From NCBI GenBank assembly GCA_003598085.1, contig QZKU01000109.1:1-29217 (forward strand): 29,217 bases of DNA, given 5' to 3'. The stretch's first letter is position 1. Every line of letters begins with the position of its first letter. Below the pieces are notes generated by a model. It saw only the letters and a program-made list of their open reading frames with translations, searched no databases and was not told the origin of the DNA. This document shows, piece after piece, positions 1-8,208 of this stretch. The translations under genes were made by a program, and so were the position numbers. The stretch comes from Candidatus Abyssobacteria bacterium SURF_5. Lineage in GTDB: Bacteria; Abyssobacteria; SURF-5.

Positions 1-534
1 GAAATCGCCTTTCAGGATGGCTTCCTTCGAGAAGATGCCGGATATGTGCGGCCAGTTCTCCGGATACTCCTTGTACCTGCAGCAGAAGACGCGCGCGGTA
101 GATATCTTGTCGGCCGGCTTCGGGCGGATGCGGCAGTCGTAGATGGCGAACTCCTCGAAGTCGGTCAGGATCGAGAGCGGCAGTTTCGAGCTCCAGGCGT
201 AGCGGCGTAGCTGGAAGGCGGGCGTGTCGTCTTTCAACGGGCCGTCGGCCAGCAGCTTGACGGCGGGCTTTTTGGCCTCGACAAAGAACTTGCGCGCGCC
301 GCCGATGCGGAAGCAGTAGTCGGGCGCGCCGATCTTGATGGCGTCCTCGTGGATGACTTCCTTGTAGGCTTCGGCGTAGCCGTGCTCGTTGTAGACGTCC
401 CAGCCGAGCGCCTGGAAGAACGGGTTGAGGAATTCGAGGCGAAGCTGGGCCTCGTTGTATGCGGGCGAGCGGTAGGAGTCGATGTTGCGCTCGAAGCGCT
501 CGATGAGGGCGAGGATTTCGGATGGCGAGGTCAT
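1..534 (-). CDS. Restriction enzyme (type IIG/type I-like), N-terminal part, runs off the window
   Basis: An open frame of 178 codons starts with ATG at 534 and continues past the left edge without a stop. The translation begins MTSPSEILALIERFERNIDS and contains LRLEFLNPFFQALGWDV, then GAPDYCFRIGG followed by KFFVEAKKP. The spaced D...ExK (PD near residue 77, VEAKK near 90-94) is the pattern of a PD-(D/E)xK nuclease, as found at the N-terminus of large Eco57I-type restriction-methylase fusions and HsdR-like N-terminal domains. The following LPLSILTDFEEFAIYDCR is typical of the same domain. The methylase and target-recognition parts would lie to the left. I see no clear Shine-Dalgarno; the region just upstream is AT-rich. 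The family call is from memory of this N-terminal pattern; which type it is cannot be decided from the fragment. Confidence 0.8.
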   Translation of the reverse strand, partial: MTSPSEILALIERFERNIDSYRSPAYNEAQLRLEFLNPFFQALGWDVYNEHGYAEAYKEVIHEDAIKIGAPDYCFRIGGARKFFVEAKKPAVKLLADGPLKDDTPAFQLRRYAWSSKLPLSILTDFEEFAIYDCRIRPKPADKISTARVFCCRYKEYPENWPHISGIFSKEAILKGDF

Positions 535-739
535 ATTTTTAAAGAAAAGACGTTTTCATCCGCTGATTCCGCAGATTTTCTCAGATTTGTCAAAAGTCTA
601 AGACTGGATTCCTGCCCCGGATCAAGTCCAGGGCGGGCTCTCCGCAGGAATGACTTGATTCCTATACCTTCTCCCTTTTGCGAACATTTTAGCACATAGA
701 CGCAAATTTGAGAAGGAAATCCTTTTCGCTCGAATGGTT
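535..739. other. Non-coding spacer with one GC-rich repeat copy
   Basis: Between the restriction gene and the small doubtful ORF that follows. It is AT-rich directly upstream of the restriction gene, then holds one copy of a GC-rich inverted-repeat element (605-651). The open frames here on both strands have no ribosome binding site and read through the repeat, so I do not call a gene. Confidence 0.5.
605..651. repeat. REP-like inverted repeat, copy A
   Basis: Starts with TGGATTCCTGCCCCGGATC, identical over 19 bases to the start of copy B at 781. The outer arms ATTCCTGC (608-615) and GCAGGAAT (644-651) are perfect inverted repeats around a GC-rich interior, so the unit can fold as a hairpin. 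This resembles the short palindromic intergenic repeats scattered in many bacterial genomes. Confidence 0.6.
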
Positions 740-1048
740 TCAGGTTTCGGGTTTCCAGGCATGGCTGGGACCGTGCATCCTGGATTCCTGCCCCGGATCG
801 GGGTCCGGGGCAAGCTTTATAACGGAAGAAAATCTGCGCTCCAAAACATTTTCCGCCAGCATCACAATCTCCTGTTGCGTCGAAAGCAGCTTCGAAAATT
901 TTGCAGACAGTCCAAATGTTGCTGGTTCTTTCTGCCAATAATCTGAAGATTGCCTGCGGCTGCTCTGTTCAGTAGTACAAGAGAGATGTCTTGCGCCCTC
1001 TGCTTGCTTGGCGGCTGGCGGGCTTGTGTTTGATGTTGTCCGACTCAT
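740..1048 (-). CDS. Doubtful small hypothetical protein
   Basis: A 102-residue frame beginning MSRTTSNTSPPAAKQAEG lies downstream of the Ca2+ ATPase on the same strand. The middle part (FGLSAKFSKLLSTQQEIVML and the following AENVLERRF) reads like a genuine amphipathic helical segment. The C-terminal part (APDPDPGQESR) is translated from the GC-rich repeat at 781-810, so either the repeat inserted into the 3' end or the frame is spurious. No convincing Shine-Dalgarno precedes the ATG. I do not recognise a family; it could be a decayed gene or chance. Confidence 0.25.
   Translation of the reverse strand: MSRTTSNTSPPAAKQAEGARHLSCTTEQSSRRQSSDYWQKEPATFGLSAKFSKLLSTQQEIVMLAENVLERRFSSVIKLAPDPDPGQESRMHGPSHAWKPET
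781..810. repeat. REP-like inverted repeat, copy B
   Basis: Shares the exact 19-base TGGATTCCTGCCCCGGATC with copy A. CCCCGGA (791-797) and TCCGGGG (804-810) are a perfect 7-bp inverted repeat with a 6-base loop, giving a compact GC hairpin. It lacks the outer arm seen in copy A, so the two copies have diverged at the right side. Confidence 0.6.
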
Positions 1049-1095
1049 TTTCCGGATGGGGAATCTGAAGCGGGTTTCCTGCAGGTGGCTCTCTC

Positions 1096-3780
1096 TCAGG
1101 CCAGCTTCCCGAACCAGCCGCGCCGTTCCATCCATTTCGCGAATTCCAGCACGGGCACGACGGTTGCGGCAAGGGCGACAACGATCAGCCAGTCAAGCAA
1201 TGGCAGGGAATACGTGGTGAACGGCTCATGCAGAATCGGCAGATAGACGATCAGAGACAGGAGGGCAAGTTCCCACACGATGGCGAGATTCAGCCATTTA
1301 TTGGAAAACGGACGCTCAAAAACGGAGTTCCGATCGGAACGATAGGAGTATGCCTTGAAGAACTGAACCAGTATCAAAGAGACAAAAGTCATTGTCATCG
1401 CTTCCGTAGTGCCACGGCTGGAGCCAAGCGCCCACATGAAGAGTCCGAGGTTGATGATACCCGACCAGATACCGCCGCTAAGCATCAGGATCACCACCGT
1501 CCGGGAAAAGATGCCGAGGTGCGGGTCTCTCGGTTTCCGCCGCATCAGGTCTTTTTCAAAGGGGTCGACGGCAAGGGCCAAAGCCGGCAATCCGTCGGTG
1601 GCGAGATTGACGTACAGGATCTGGACCGCGCTCAGGGGCAGCGGGAGGCCAAGCAGCGAAGCGCCCACCATCAGGCCGATTTCGCCGATATTGGAAGAGA
1701 GCAGGAACATCAGATACTTCTTGATATTCGAGAAGACGCCGCGCCCCTCTTCCACGGCTGCGACAATGGAGGCGAAGTTGTCATCGGTCAAAGTCATGTC
1801 GGCGGCTTCCTTTGTCACGTCGGTTCCTGTTATCCCCATCGCGATACCGATATCGGCCTTCTTAAGGGCGGGAGCGTCATTAACGCCGTCGCCCGTCATT
1901 GCGACGAAATAGCCTTTTTTTTGCAGAGCGCCCACCACGCGAAGCTTGTGCTCGGGCGAGACGCGGGCGTAGACCTGAATGTTGTCAACGTCGCTTTCCA
2001 GATCGGCGTCGGTCATCGCCTCCAATTCCGCGCCGGTTATGACGCGCCCCTCTTCGAGCACGCCTAATTCGCGTGCGATCGCCTGCGCGGTGAGCGGATG
2101 ATCGCCGGTAATCATCACCGTCTTGATGCCCGCCTGTTTGCAGGTGTCGACTGCCGATTTCGCCTCGGGGCGCGGCGGATCGATCATTCCCACCAGCCCG
2201 AGGAAGACCATGTCGCGCTCGACGTTTTCGATATCCGTATCCGCTTTATAGGCCAAACCCAGCACGCGCAACGCGTCGCTCGCCATTCGTTGTTCCGTCT
2301 CCAAAATCTGCTGTTTCTGTTCTGAGGTCAGTTCGACTTCGCCGGCCTCGGTCAGTTGTTTTGCGCACGAATTGATGATAACTTCCGGAGCTCCCTTCGA
2401 ATAGGCGACGGTACCCTTCGAAGTAGAGTGGAGCGTCGTCATGCGCTTGCTTTCCGAGGTGAACGGAATTTCATTAATACGCGGAAATTCGGCTTCCAGT
2501 TCATCCTTTTTCAAGCCGGCCTTTGCCGCCGCAACAATCAGCGCGCCCTCTGTCGGATCGCCTTTTATCTGCCACTGCCCGCCCTCCTGGCCGGAGGAGA
2601 GGGCCGCGTCCGAGGCAAGTACGCCGGCGCGAAGCACGTGCATAAGCAGGTCAGGCGGATTGATGGCGGACCCATTCCGGAAGAATTCGCCATGCGGGTC
2701 ATATCCCGATCCCGAGACTTCTACGCTCTTGCCGTCGAAGTGAATCTTTCGGACGGTCATCTCGTCTTTGGTAAGGGTCCCCGTTTTGTCGGAACATATG
2801 ATGGAAGTGCTGCCGAGGGTTTCGACGGCGGAAAGCCGCCGGATGAGCGAGTTGCGCTTGACCATCCGCTGGACTCCGATGGCCAGCGAGATGGTAACAA
2901 CGGCGGGCAAGGCTTCCGGGACAACGGCCACAGCCAGGGCGATCCCGAACACCAACATCTCGAAGAACGGCTGGTCCCGGAGAAGCCCCAGACCGATAAT
3001 GATAATGACAACCGCGAAGCCGACACGGGCAAGGATGTGGCCGAGCCTGTCCAGATTTTTTTGCAGCGGAGTCCTGCTGATCTCCACTTCCTGGAGCATC
3101 CGGGCGATCTTGCCGAACTCGGTCTGCATCCCGGTGGCCACAACCACGCCGCGCCCGCGGCCATAGCTGGCGACGGTGCCCGCATAAATCATGTTCTTGC
3201 GGTCGCCCAGGGCCAGACCGCTCTCATGAAGCGGAGCGTCGATCTTGCCCACCGGCACCGACTCGCCGGTCAGGGCGGATTCTTCAATCTGCAGGTTCAC
3301 CGCCTCAAGCAGCCGCGCGTCCGCCGGGATTCGATCACCTGATTGGATCAGGATGATATCGCCGGGAACAATATCTCTTGCGGGAACCTCTGCCTCCTCG
3401 CCGTCCCGAACCACAGTCGCGGTGGGCGCAGCCATCTGCTTCAAGGCGTCAAGCGCGCGTTCAGCCCGGTATTCCTGGATGAATCCGAGGAGCACTGCGA
3501 ACAGGAGAATAACTGTGATGGCGATGGCCTCAAGCATGTGCCCCAGCAAAAAGGATAGGACTACCGCAACAATGAGGATCATGATGAGTATGTTCTTGAA
3601 CTGCTCGAACAGAATCGACCACGGCGAGATTCTGCGGGCGGCCTGAAGCTCGTTCGCGCCGTATTCCTCAAGCCGGCGTTCAACCTCCTGCTTGCTCAAG
3701 CCCCGCTTGGGGTCCGTCTTCAATCTCAGGATCAATTCGCCGCTGCCAAGCTGGTAATATTCCTTGTCGTTATCGGTCAT
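1096..3780 (-). CDS. P-type (P2A) calcium-transporting ATPase
   Basis: This 894-residue membrane pump uses ATP to move Ca2+ (possibly Mn2+) across the cytoplasmic membrane. It has the N-terminal cation-ATPase domain, actuator loop TGES (about 171-174), phosphorylation site CSDKTGTLT (Asp about 331), KGAPE nucleotide-binding motif and hinge TGDGVNDAP (about 629-637). Ion-site residues of the SERCA/PMR1 group are kept: PEALPA in M4 (usual form PEGLP), SSNIGE in M5 and VNLATDG in M6, matching the calcium site II set. The first in-frame start (TTG at 3816) is less likely than ATG at 3780, which has AGAAGG about 10 bases upstream. It stands alone, with a promoter at 3866-3894. The specificity call is by motif only. 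Confidence 0.92.
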   Translation of the reverse strand: MTDNDKEYYQLGSGELILRLKTDPKRGLSKQEVERRLEEYGANELQAARRISPWSILFEQFKNILIMILIVAVVLSFLLGHMLEAIAITVILLFAVLLGFIQEYRAERALDALKQMAAPTATVVRDGEEAEVPARDIVPGDIILIQSGDRIPADARLLEAVNLQIEESALTGESVPVGKIDAPLHESGLALGDRKNMIYAGTVASYGRGRGVVVATGMQTEFGKIARMLQEVEISRTPLQKNLDRLGHILARVGFAVVIIIIGLGLLRDQPFFEMLVFGIALAVAVVPEALPAVVTISLAIGVQRMVKRNSLIRRLSAVETLGSTSIICSDKTGTLTKDEMTVRKIHFDGKSVEVSGSGYDPHGEFFRNGSAINPPDLLMHVLRAGVLASDAALSSGQEGGQWQIKGDPTEGALIVAAAKAGLKKDELEAEFPRINEIPFTSESKRMTTLHSTSKGTVAYSKGAPEVIINSCAKQLTEAGEVELTSEQKQQILETEQRMASDALRVLGLAYKADTDIENVERDMVFLGLVGMIDPPRPEAKSAVDTCKQAGIKTVMITGDHPLTAQAIARELGVLEEGRVITGAELEAMTDADLESDVDNIQVYARVSPEHKLRVVGALQKKGYFVAMTGDGVNDAPALKKADIGIAMGITGTDVTKEAADMTLTDDNFASIVAAVEEGRGVFSNIKKYLMFLLSSNIGEIGLMVGASLLGLPLPLSAVQILYVNLATDGLPALALAVDPFEKDLMRRKPRDPHLGIFSRTVVILMLSGGIWSGIINLGLFMWALGSSRGTTEAMTMTFVSLILVQFFKAYSYRSDRNSVFERPFSNKWLNLAIVWELALLSLIVYLPILHEPFTTYSLPLLDWLIVVALAATVVPVLEFAKWMERRGWFGKLA

Positions 3781-3865
3781 CCGGATTATGCCTTCTCTTC
3801 CCTGAGGTCGAGCCAAACTAATTTGCCGGCGTATACTCTGCCGGCTGCCTTATTCTACCACTGGA

Positions 3866-3894
3866 ATTTTAGCAGGTAGCCGTACAATTGTCTA
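3866..3894 (-). promoter_or_regulatory. Sigma70-like promoter for the Ca2+ ATPase
   Basis: On the minus strand TAGACA (3894-3889) and TAAAAT (3871-3866) are separated by 17 bases; each hexamer matches five of six consensus positions. It lies about 85 bases upstream of the ATPase ATG on the coding strand. Prediction by eye only. Confidence 0.5.
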
Positions 3895-4017
3895 AACGGC
3901 TTAAGGGACAATCCTGCAAACGGAAGAAGATATTTTTTTAATACGTCTGAGATCGCGCACACATGTAAGATTAAAGGATCTGATAATCATATAAGCGCGC
4001 GCATTTTGGGGAAAAAG

Positions 4018-4229
4018 TCAAGCGGGGGCGCCGTTCAGTGCCATGGACTCCTGCCCCGCAAGCCGAAGGACTTTGGTTATTACTTTCCCTCTGGTCTTCC
4101 GGCAGCCTCCGCCCCCGCCGCTCCATAGCGAGCAACGCTCATGATGTTCGAGTTCTTGAAAACGGAAACAGCGAAGTTGACGGCCTCTTCGGCCTGATCA
4201 AACCGTACATGTGGAATGATTTTTTTCAT
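4018..4229 (-). pseudogene. Decayed PhnB-like / VOC-family protein, frameshifted and truncated
   Basis: ATG at 4229 follows a strong Shine-Dalgarno (AGGAGGTG, 4-5 bases before the start region). The protein begins MKKIIPHVRFDQAEEAVNFA, then SVFKNSNIMSVARYG, matching the N-terminus of PhnB/3-demethylubiquinone-methyltransferase-like VOC proteins (usual form: ITPFLWFD.QAEEA..FYVSIFPNS). The frame stops at 4082-4080 after about 49 codons. Moving one frame over at about 4083-4090, the homologous continuation VITKVLRLAGQESMALNGAP appears, matching the family's VMTVAFELDGQEF.ALNGGP, and then stops at 4020-4018. Intact members are about 140-160 residues, so a frameshift and loss of the second half are both seen. 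The start and its ribosome site are still well preserved, implying recent decay or a sequencing indel plus a real truncation. Confidence 0.75.
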
Positions 4230-4346
4230 ATGCACCTCCTCTGGATTATCTCCGGGACAAAGCGCCAACTGCCAGTCGAGGTGCCGGTCAGCAGCCAGAG
4301 TTTCATTATCTACGGGAAATCGGAGTATATGGGAACGTGCGGAGAA

Positions 4347-5819
4347 TTATGGTGGGCCTTTTCCCTCTTGATGTGCAGCCGATGGCGGTGGAATGAAGCC
4401 GCCAAGATCATTGACCAGCCTCTGAAACTCCTCGGAGTCGTACAGCATACGGCCAGCGACCTCGATCAAAGCGTCCACGCTTTCATCCGGCAGATTAAAG
4501 GACGTGGGAATGCCCGAAAAATATTTGCGCTCGTCCTCGTCCGGCAATGCGCTGAAGGCGACCTCAATCGCGTAACATTCGATTGGCTGTTTCCCTTCCC
4601 GCGCGCTTTCGGTTGTCCATTGCTTCATCGACCTTCGAAGGAGATCGATCGTCTCGTAGTTGTAACTGCTGATCATCACCGACGAAAACATGCCGAGTAT
4701 CCCGAAAAGTCCGGGACCGGTGGGCAACAGGCCCCATGTCCTGTGGGTTTCCTTCTCGGCGTTCACAATAATGAAGGCGACTCGTCGGATATTTTCTCGG
4801 CCGAGGGCTTTCAACGTCTCTTCGAGACCGCCTCGGCCAAGAATGACTTCGAGCGGTCCTCTCAGAGCGAGATTGTCGGCGACGCCGCCGTCAACCAGAT
4901 GAATATAGGGCTTCTCTTCGGAATCAAGATACGTATTCACATGAGTGGCGACATAGAAAGCGCGGCTCGTGGTATCCCGCTCCTCGAGCGCTTCCTTGAC
5001 CCACGGCTTCGGCTCGAAACCGCATGTGCCGGCGTAGTTGCGAAGAGTGACCGAGGTGAACGCTCCGGGAAACGCCGCCGAGGCAGTCACCGCGCGAGCG
5101 ATGGGAAAGCCGTCGAGGTTCGAGCATATGAGAGCGAAGTACGCAGGCGTGAATCCGAAATAGATGCCGTCGGCGATGTCGGTCGCCTGAATGAACAATC
5201 GCGGCGTGTCTTTATCAAGAAGGTCTTTGAATGTAGCGCCGTGAAACAGAAGGTTGTCAAAATATTGGGCTGCAAGATCACTCCTCCCATAGCGCGGTGA
5301 CGCCAGCCGGATCAGGTTGATCGGAAAGAGCCCCCGCAAGATGAGGTCTCGGTTGACATTCCGGTACAAGAAGCGCTCCTTGAAGTCGATGAACGTCTGG
5401 TCGCCATACAACACGTAATATGCCGACGTGACGCTCCCGCCCGACACAGACGAAATTATGTCGACGCGGTCGAGCAGGGCGCCATGATCCTCGCCCGCGC
5501 CCTCTTCAAGACCGGACGCAGGAATTGAAATCTCATCGAGCGCCTCAAGAACGCCATAGGATAGCGCCGCTGCGCGCGTGCCTCCGCCCGAGAACGCAAG
5601 CACCAGCAGCAGATCATCGGACTGGGGTCCAACCGTGGGAGCAAGATAACTCAGCATCGTGTCGTACCGCTCGACCCTCTGATTGACGGGATAATGCGCG
5701 CACGACGAGACGAAACCAAGAAGCAGGGTGATGACCGGCAGGAGCATTGGGGGCGCCGGCGCCGCCCGAAAACACGGCCATTCCGGCGGACCTTTCGGGC
5801 GTCTCCGTATAAAAGCCAT
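4347..5819 (-). CDS. Patatin-like phospholipase, predicted lipoprotein
   Basis: Predicted acyl hydrolase acting on phospholipids or other acyl esters. A hydrophobic stretch (MLLPVITLLLGFVSSC, about residues 25-40) ends in VSSC, a lipobox, so the mature protein is probably lipid-anchored in the envelope. The oxyanion loop SGGGTRA (near 78-83), the nucleophile elbow SSVSGGS (Ser near 126, in the GxSxG position but with Ser for the first Gly) and the catalytic Asp in LVDGGVADN (near 310) are all present, in patatin order. I chose ATG at 5819 over the adjacent GTG because GAGGA lies about 8 bases upstream. About 490 residues is long for a bare patatin domain; the extra C-terminal part (after about 380) has no domain I recognise. 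It follows the transporter by about 50 bases and may be cotranscribed. Confidence 0.88.
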   Translation of the reverse strand: MAFIRRRPKGPPEWPCFRAAPAPPMLLPVITLLLGFVSSCAHYPVNQRVERYDTMLSYLAPTVGPQSDDLLLVLAFSGGGTRAAALSYGVLEALDEISIPASGLEEGAGEDHGALLDRVDIISSVSGGSVTSAYYVLYGDQTFIDFKERFLYRNVNRDLILRGLFPINLIRLASPRYGRSDLAAQYFDNLLFHGATFKDLLDKDTPRLFIQATDIADGIYFGFTPAYFALICSNLDGFPIARAVTASAAFPGAFTSVTLRNYAGTCGFEPKPWVKEALEERDTTSRAFYVATHVNTYLDSEEKPYIHLVDGGVADNLALRGPLEVILGRGGLEETLKALGRENIRRVAFIIVNAEKETHRTWGLLPTGPGLFGILGMFSSVMISSYNYETIDLLRRSMKQWTTESAREGKQPIECYAIEVAFSALPDEDERKYFSGIPTSFNLPDESVDALIEVAGRMLYDSEEFQRLVNDLGGFIPPPSAAHQEGKGPP

Positions 5820-5872
5820 CACTCAATCCTCGCGTTGCTTACATTATTTCCTAAACCAGTCAGTTTCGCCAA

Positions 5873-6748
5873 TCATTCCTGATCCGTTTTTTGTGGGACG
5901 CCTCGAATCTGTCTGCTCCTGAGGCTGTGATAGATGGTGAGAGCAAGGTTCGGCGGGACCATCAGCGCCGAGTACGCGACCACGGCATACAACCCAACCC
6001 TTCCCGGAGAACTCTGCAAAGCGATAACCAGACAGAGCGGGGCGTTGCGAAAACTTGTTCCAGTGGCCAAAATCCGCCGCCCGCCCTTCTCGGGCCCGCC
6101 CAACAGCCAGCCGACAGCCATCGACACAAGGATGAGAGCGAGCATCACCAGGATTGCCTTGCCGCCAATCGCCCGCGTCGCCTCCCGCCTCATTCCGAGC
6201 GTCAAAACAACCATTGCAACGAATGACAGCGTCCCGACGAGAGCAATCGGTTTGGTCAGCGCTTCCGCCGCCGCTTCGGAAAAGCCCCGAATGGCAAACC
6301 CAAGCAGCAAAGGCAACAACAGGTACAGCAGCAGGAAAAGAATGACCCTTCCATACACCATCGCCATCGGCGCGCCGGCAGGCAGAAGCACTTTTGCAAG
6401 AAGCGGTGTAATGAAGACCGCCAGCACCGAGAGCAGAAAGAGCAGGCCGGCCCCGAAGCTGATCTCCGGCTCGTTCCCCTTGCTGGAAAATTGAATCGCC
6501 CCCACTCCTCCCGGAGCGGCCGCCAGCAAAAGGATGGCCGTCGCAACATCCGGCGCGAGAGGAACGAGCCTGACAATAATTAATCCGAGAAGCGGCACAA
6601 GCACAACGTTCGCGAGCAGCGAGCGCGCCAACAGGCTGCGGTTGTTCAGAGAAGCCAGAATTTCGCCGCCGCTCACCTTGAGGCCAATGGCCAGAAGTGT
6701 CGTGACGAGAAACAGCAAAGCCGCCACTCTGACTTCAGGCTCAATCAT
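5873..6748 (-). CDS. Bile acid:sodium symporter (BASS/SBF)-family transporter
   Basis: A 291-residue, very hydrophobic protein with about 8-10 predicted membrane segments and no long soluble domain, fitting the BASS/SBF fold of secondary transporters for organic anions. Recognisable family signals are the tract LLLAAAPGGVGAIQFSSKGN near residues 73-92 (the conserved AAPGG and substrate-site region) and ATGTSFRNAPLCLVIA near 230-245 (usual form: TGxRNxxLALxLA). The substrate is not predictable; bacterial members take up bile acids, pyruvate, pantoate or other acids. It is encoded upstream of the patatin gene and downstream of a histidine kinase, all on the minus strand. A 12-bp palindrome lies about 120 bases before its start. 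Confidence 0.82.
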   Translation of the reverse strand: MIEPEVRVAALLFLVTTLLAIGLKVSGGEILASLNNRSLLARSLLANVVLVPLLGLIIVRLVPLAPDVATAILLLAAAPGGVGAIQFSSKGNEPEISFGAGLLFLLSVLAVFITPLLAKVLLPAGAPMAMVYGRVILFLLLYLLLPLLLGFAIRGFSEAAAEALTKPIALVGTLSFVAMVVLTLGMRREATRAIGGKAILVMLALILVSMAVGWLLGGPEKGGRRILATGTSFRNAPLCLVIALQSSPGRVGLYAVVAYSALMVPPNLALTIYHSLRSRQIRGVPQKTDQE

Positions 6749-6868
6749 GATTTTCCGCCTCGAATCTCAAACGATACCTCGCGAAGCCGAGGGGGCTGCC
6801 TCGATTGCGGGGGATGACTTTATCTTTCCCGGGTTTGCAGGCAAAATCAGCAGGAAGGGACCGTGGAA

Positions 6869-6880
6869 ATTACGCGTAAT
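6869..6880. promoter_or_regulatory. 12-bp perfect palindrome, possible operator
   Basis: ATTACGCGTAAT is a perfect palindrome without a loop, located in the 186-base gap between the histidine kinase and the transporter. A loop-free palindrome is more like a dimeric-regulator site than a terminator. No regulator gene is adjacent, so its role is open. Confidence 0.3.
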
Positions 6881-6934
6881 CCGCGATCAATTATGCGAGA
6901 GCATGCAGTCCACAACTCTTTTTTCAATTCCTCT

Positions 6935-8077
6935 CTAGTTGGACGGCAAGAACACCTCCACTGTCGTCCCTTTCCCTTGCTCGCTCGATATCGCCATTGT
7001 GCCGCGATGAGCCTCGATGATCTTTCTGCTGATGCTCAAACCCAATCCGATTCCCTCAGGTTTGGTGGTAAAAAACGGTTCTGCAACCCGTGCCTGATTC
7101 TCGGGGGAAATCCCCCGCCCGGTGTCCGAGACGGCGATATCAGCCTTGTCCGATGTGCATGTCGCTCGTATCCACATCTCGCCTCCGTCGGGCATCGCTT
7201 CGGCCGCATTAACAAGGATATTGCATAAAGCCCGTATCAGTTTTTCCTTGTCCACCTGCAGCGTCTTGTTTGGGCACGAGAATTCTCTGTGAATAGTGAT
7301 CTTGTCCAGCCGCCTCTTCACTTTGGTGAGGGCGGCTTCTATCAATCCTTCAGTTGTGGTCTCGCTGACATTCGGATGCACGGGCAGGGCATAGAGTATG
7401 ATTTGGCCGATTATCTCTTCTATGGCGGTCACTCCGTAATGAAGTTCCTGCAAAATGGGTTCTCCCTTCTTATCGCTCTCCGCCTCTCTCTCCAAAGTTT
7501 CAACTCCACCGCGGATTATTTGGAGCGGATTTCTCACCTCATGGGCCACAAACGCAACCATCCGTTCCAAAGCGGCCGCCTTGGCCGCCTGCTGAAACAT
7601 GACAAACTTCTCTCGCATCGAAGTGAGATCGAGAGCAATCCCAATGACCTTTCTCACCGCACCCTGCTCATCGTAAAGAAAAAAGCGCCGGTCGTTAATC
7701 CAGCGGACACAGCCGTCCGGGCGAATGATCCGGTACTGCGTCGGTTGTTCGTAATGATCAAGCCATTGCTCCACGCGAGGCCGATCATCCGGATGAATCG
7801 ACTCGATAAAGATGCGGAGGGGGTCCATATAAAGTTCTTCTCGCGAACGGCCCCAGATAAGTTCAAAGGAACGACTCACATATTGCAAGCCTCTGGCGCC
7901 GGGAGTTCTCATCCAAAATACCTCATCGATGTCCTCGGTCAATTGCAGGAACTTCGCCTCGCTATCTTCGACCATCTCTTTGCGCTTCTGGGCGAGATTC
8001 TTCCACTCTTCAACCTGAAGGCGAAGCGTTCTCACTTCCCTCAGCAACTCTTTTCGCGACTTTCCTGAATCATCCAT
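6935..8077 (-). CDS. Soluble PAS-domain sensor histidine kinase
   Basis: A 380-residue two-component kinase. An N-terminal coiled coil (about 6-45) leads into a PAS domain with PAC segment (about 45-155: SIHPDDRP, YRIIRPDG, GIALDLT). The dimerisation H-box FVAHEVRNPL places the phosphorylated His near 179; the ATPase domain has the N-box NILVNAAEAM (about 286-295), G1 DTGRGIS (about 318), F-box PFFTTK and G2 GIGLGL (about 342-347). No membrane segment is visible, so it senses a cytoplasmic signal. ATG at 8077 is preferred over the upstream ATG at 8101 because GGAAGG lies 7 bases before it. There is no response regulator in the window, so it is an orphan here. Confidence 0.93.
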   Translation of the reverse strand: MDDSGKSRKELLREVRTLRLQVEEWKNLAQKRKEMVEDSEAKFLQLTEDIDEVFWMRTPGARGLQYVSRSFELIWGRSREELYMDPLRIFIESIHPDDRPRVEQWLDHYEQPTQYRIIRPDGCVRWINDRRFFLYDEQGAVRKVIGIALDLTSMREKFVMFQQAAKAAALERMVAFVAHEVRNPLQIIRGGVETLEREAESDKKGEPILQELHYGVTAIEEIIGQIILYALPVHPNVSETTTEGLIEAALTKVKRRLDKITIHREFSCPNKTLQVDKEKLIRALCNILVNAAEAMPDGGEMWIRATCTSDKADIAVSDTGRGISPENQARVAEPFFTTKPEGIGLGLSISRKIIEAHRGTMAISSEQGKGTTVEVFLPSN

Positions 8078-8118
8078 GAAAATACCTTCCGGTCCTGTCA
8101 TAATTCACGGCTTCCTGT

Positions 8119-8208
8119 CTAGCGAACTCCCGCAAAAAGCGCCGACCTGCCCGCCTCCAGGAATTTCACCGGATCCACTCGGCCGAAAAGCTCGATCAGC
8201 TTGGCCAC
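8119..8208 (-). CDS. Possible 29-residue micro-ORF upstream of the kinase
   Basis: A GTG-started frame on the minus strand encodes a compact, protein-like sequence that opens VAKLIELFGRVDPVKFLEAG (first residue Met if GTG initiates) and ends in ...ALFAGVR. It ends about 40 bases before the kinase start and has GAGGG about 11 bases upstream. It could be a leader peptide, a residual C-terminus of a lost gene, or chance. No family recognised. Confidence 0.2.
   Translation of the reverse strand: MAKLIELFGRVDPVKFLEAGRSALFAGVR

Noticed and set aside
1228-3342. Two long plus-strand frames (279 and 328 residues)
   Set aside because: Antisense to the Ca2+ ATPase, which has every expected motif.
4041-4056. 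Third copy of the GGATTCCTGCCCCGG-type repeat
   Set aside because: The match (GGACTCCTGCCCCG) is partial and is explained by the coding sequence GQES of the PhnB relic.
4038-5300. 420-residue open frame on the plus strand
   Set aside because: It lies opposite the patatin gene; its sequence has no domain and it mirrors the high-GC codon use of the real gene.
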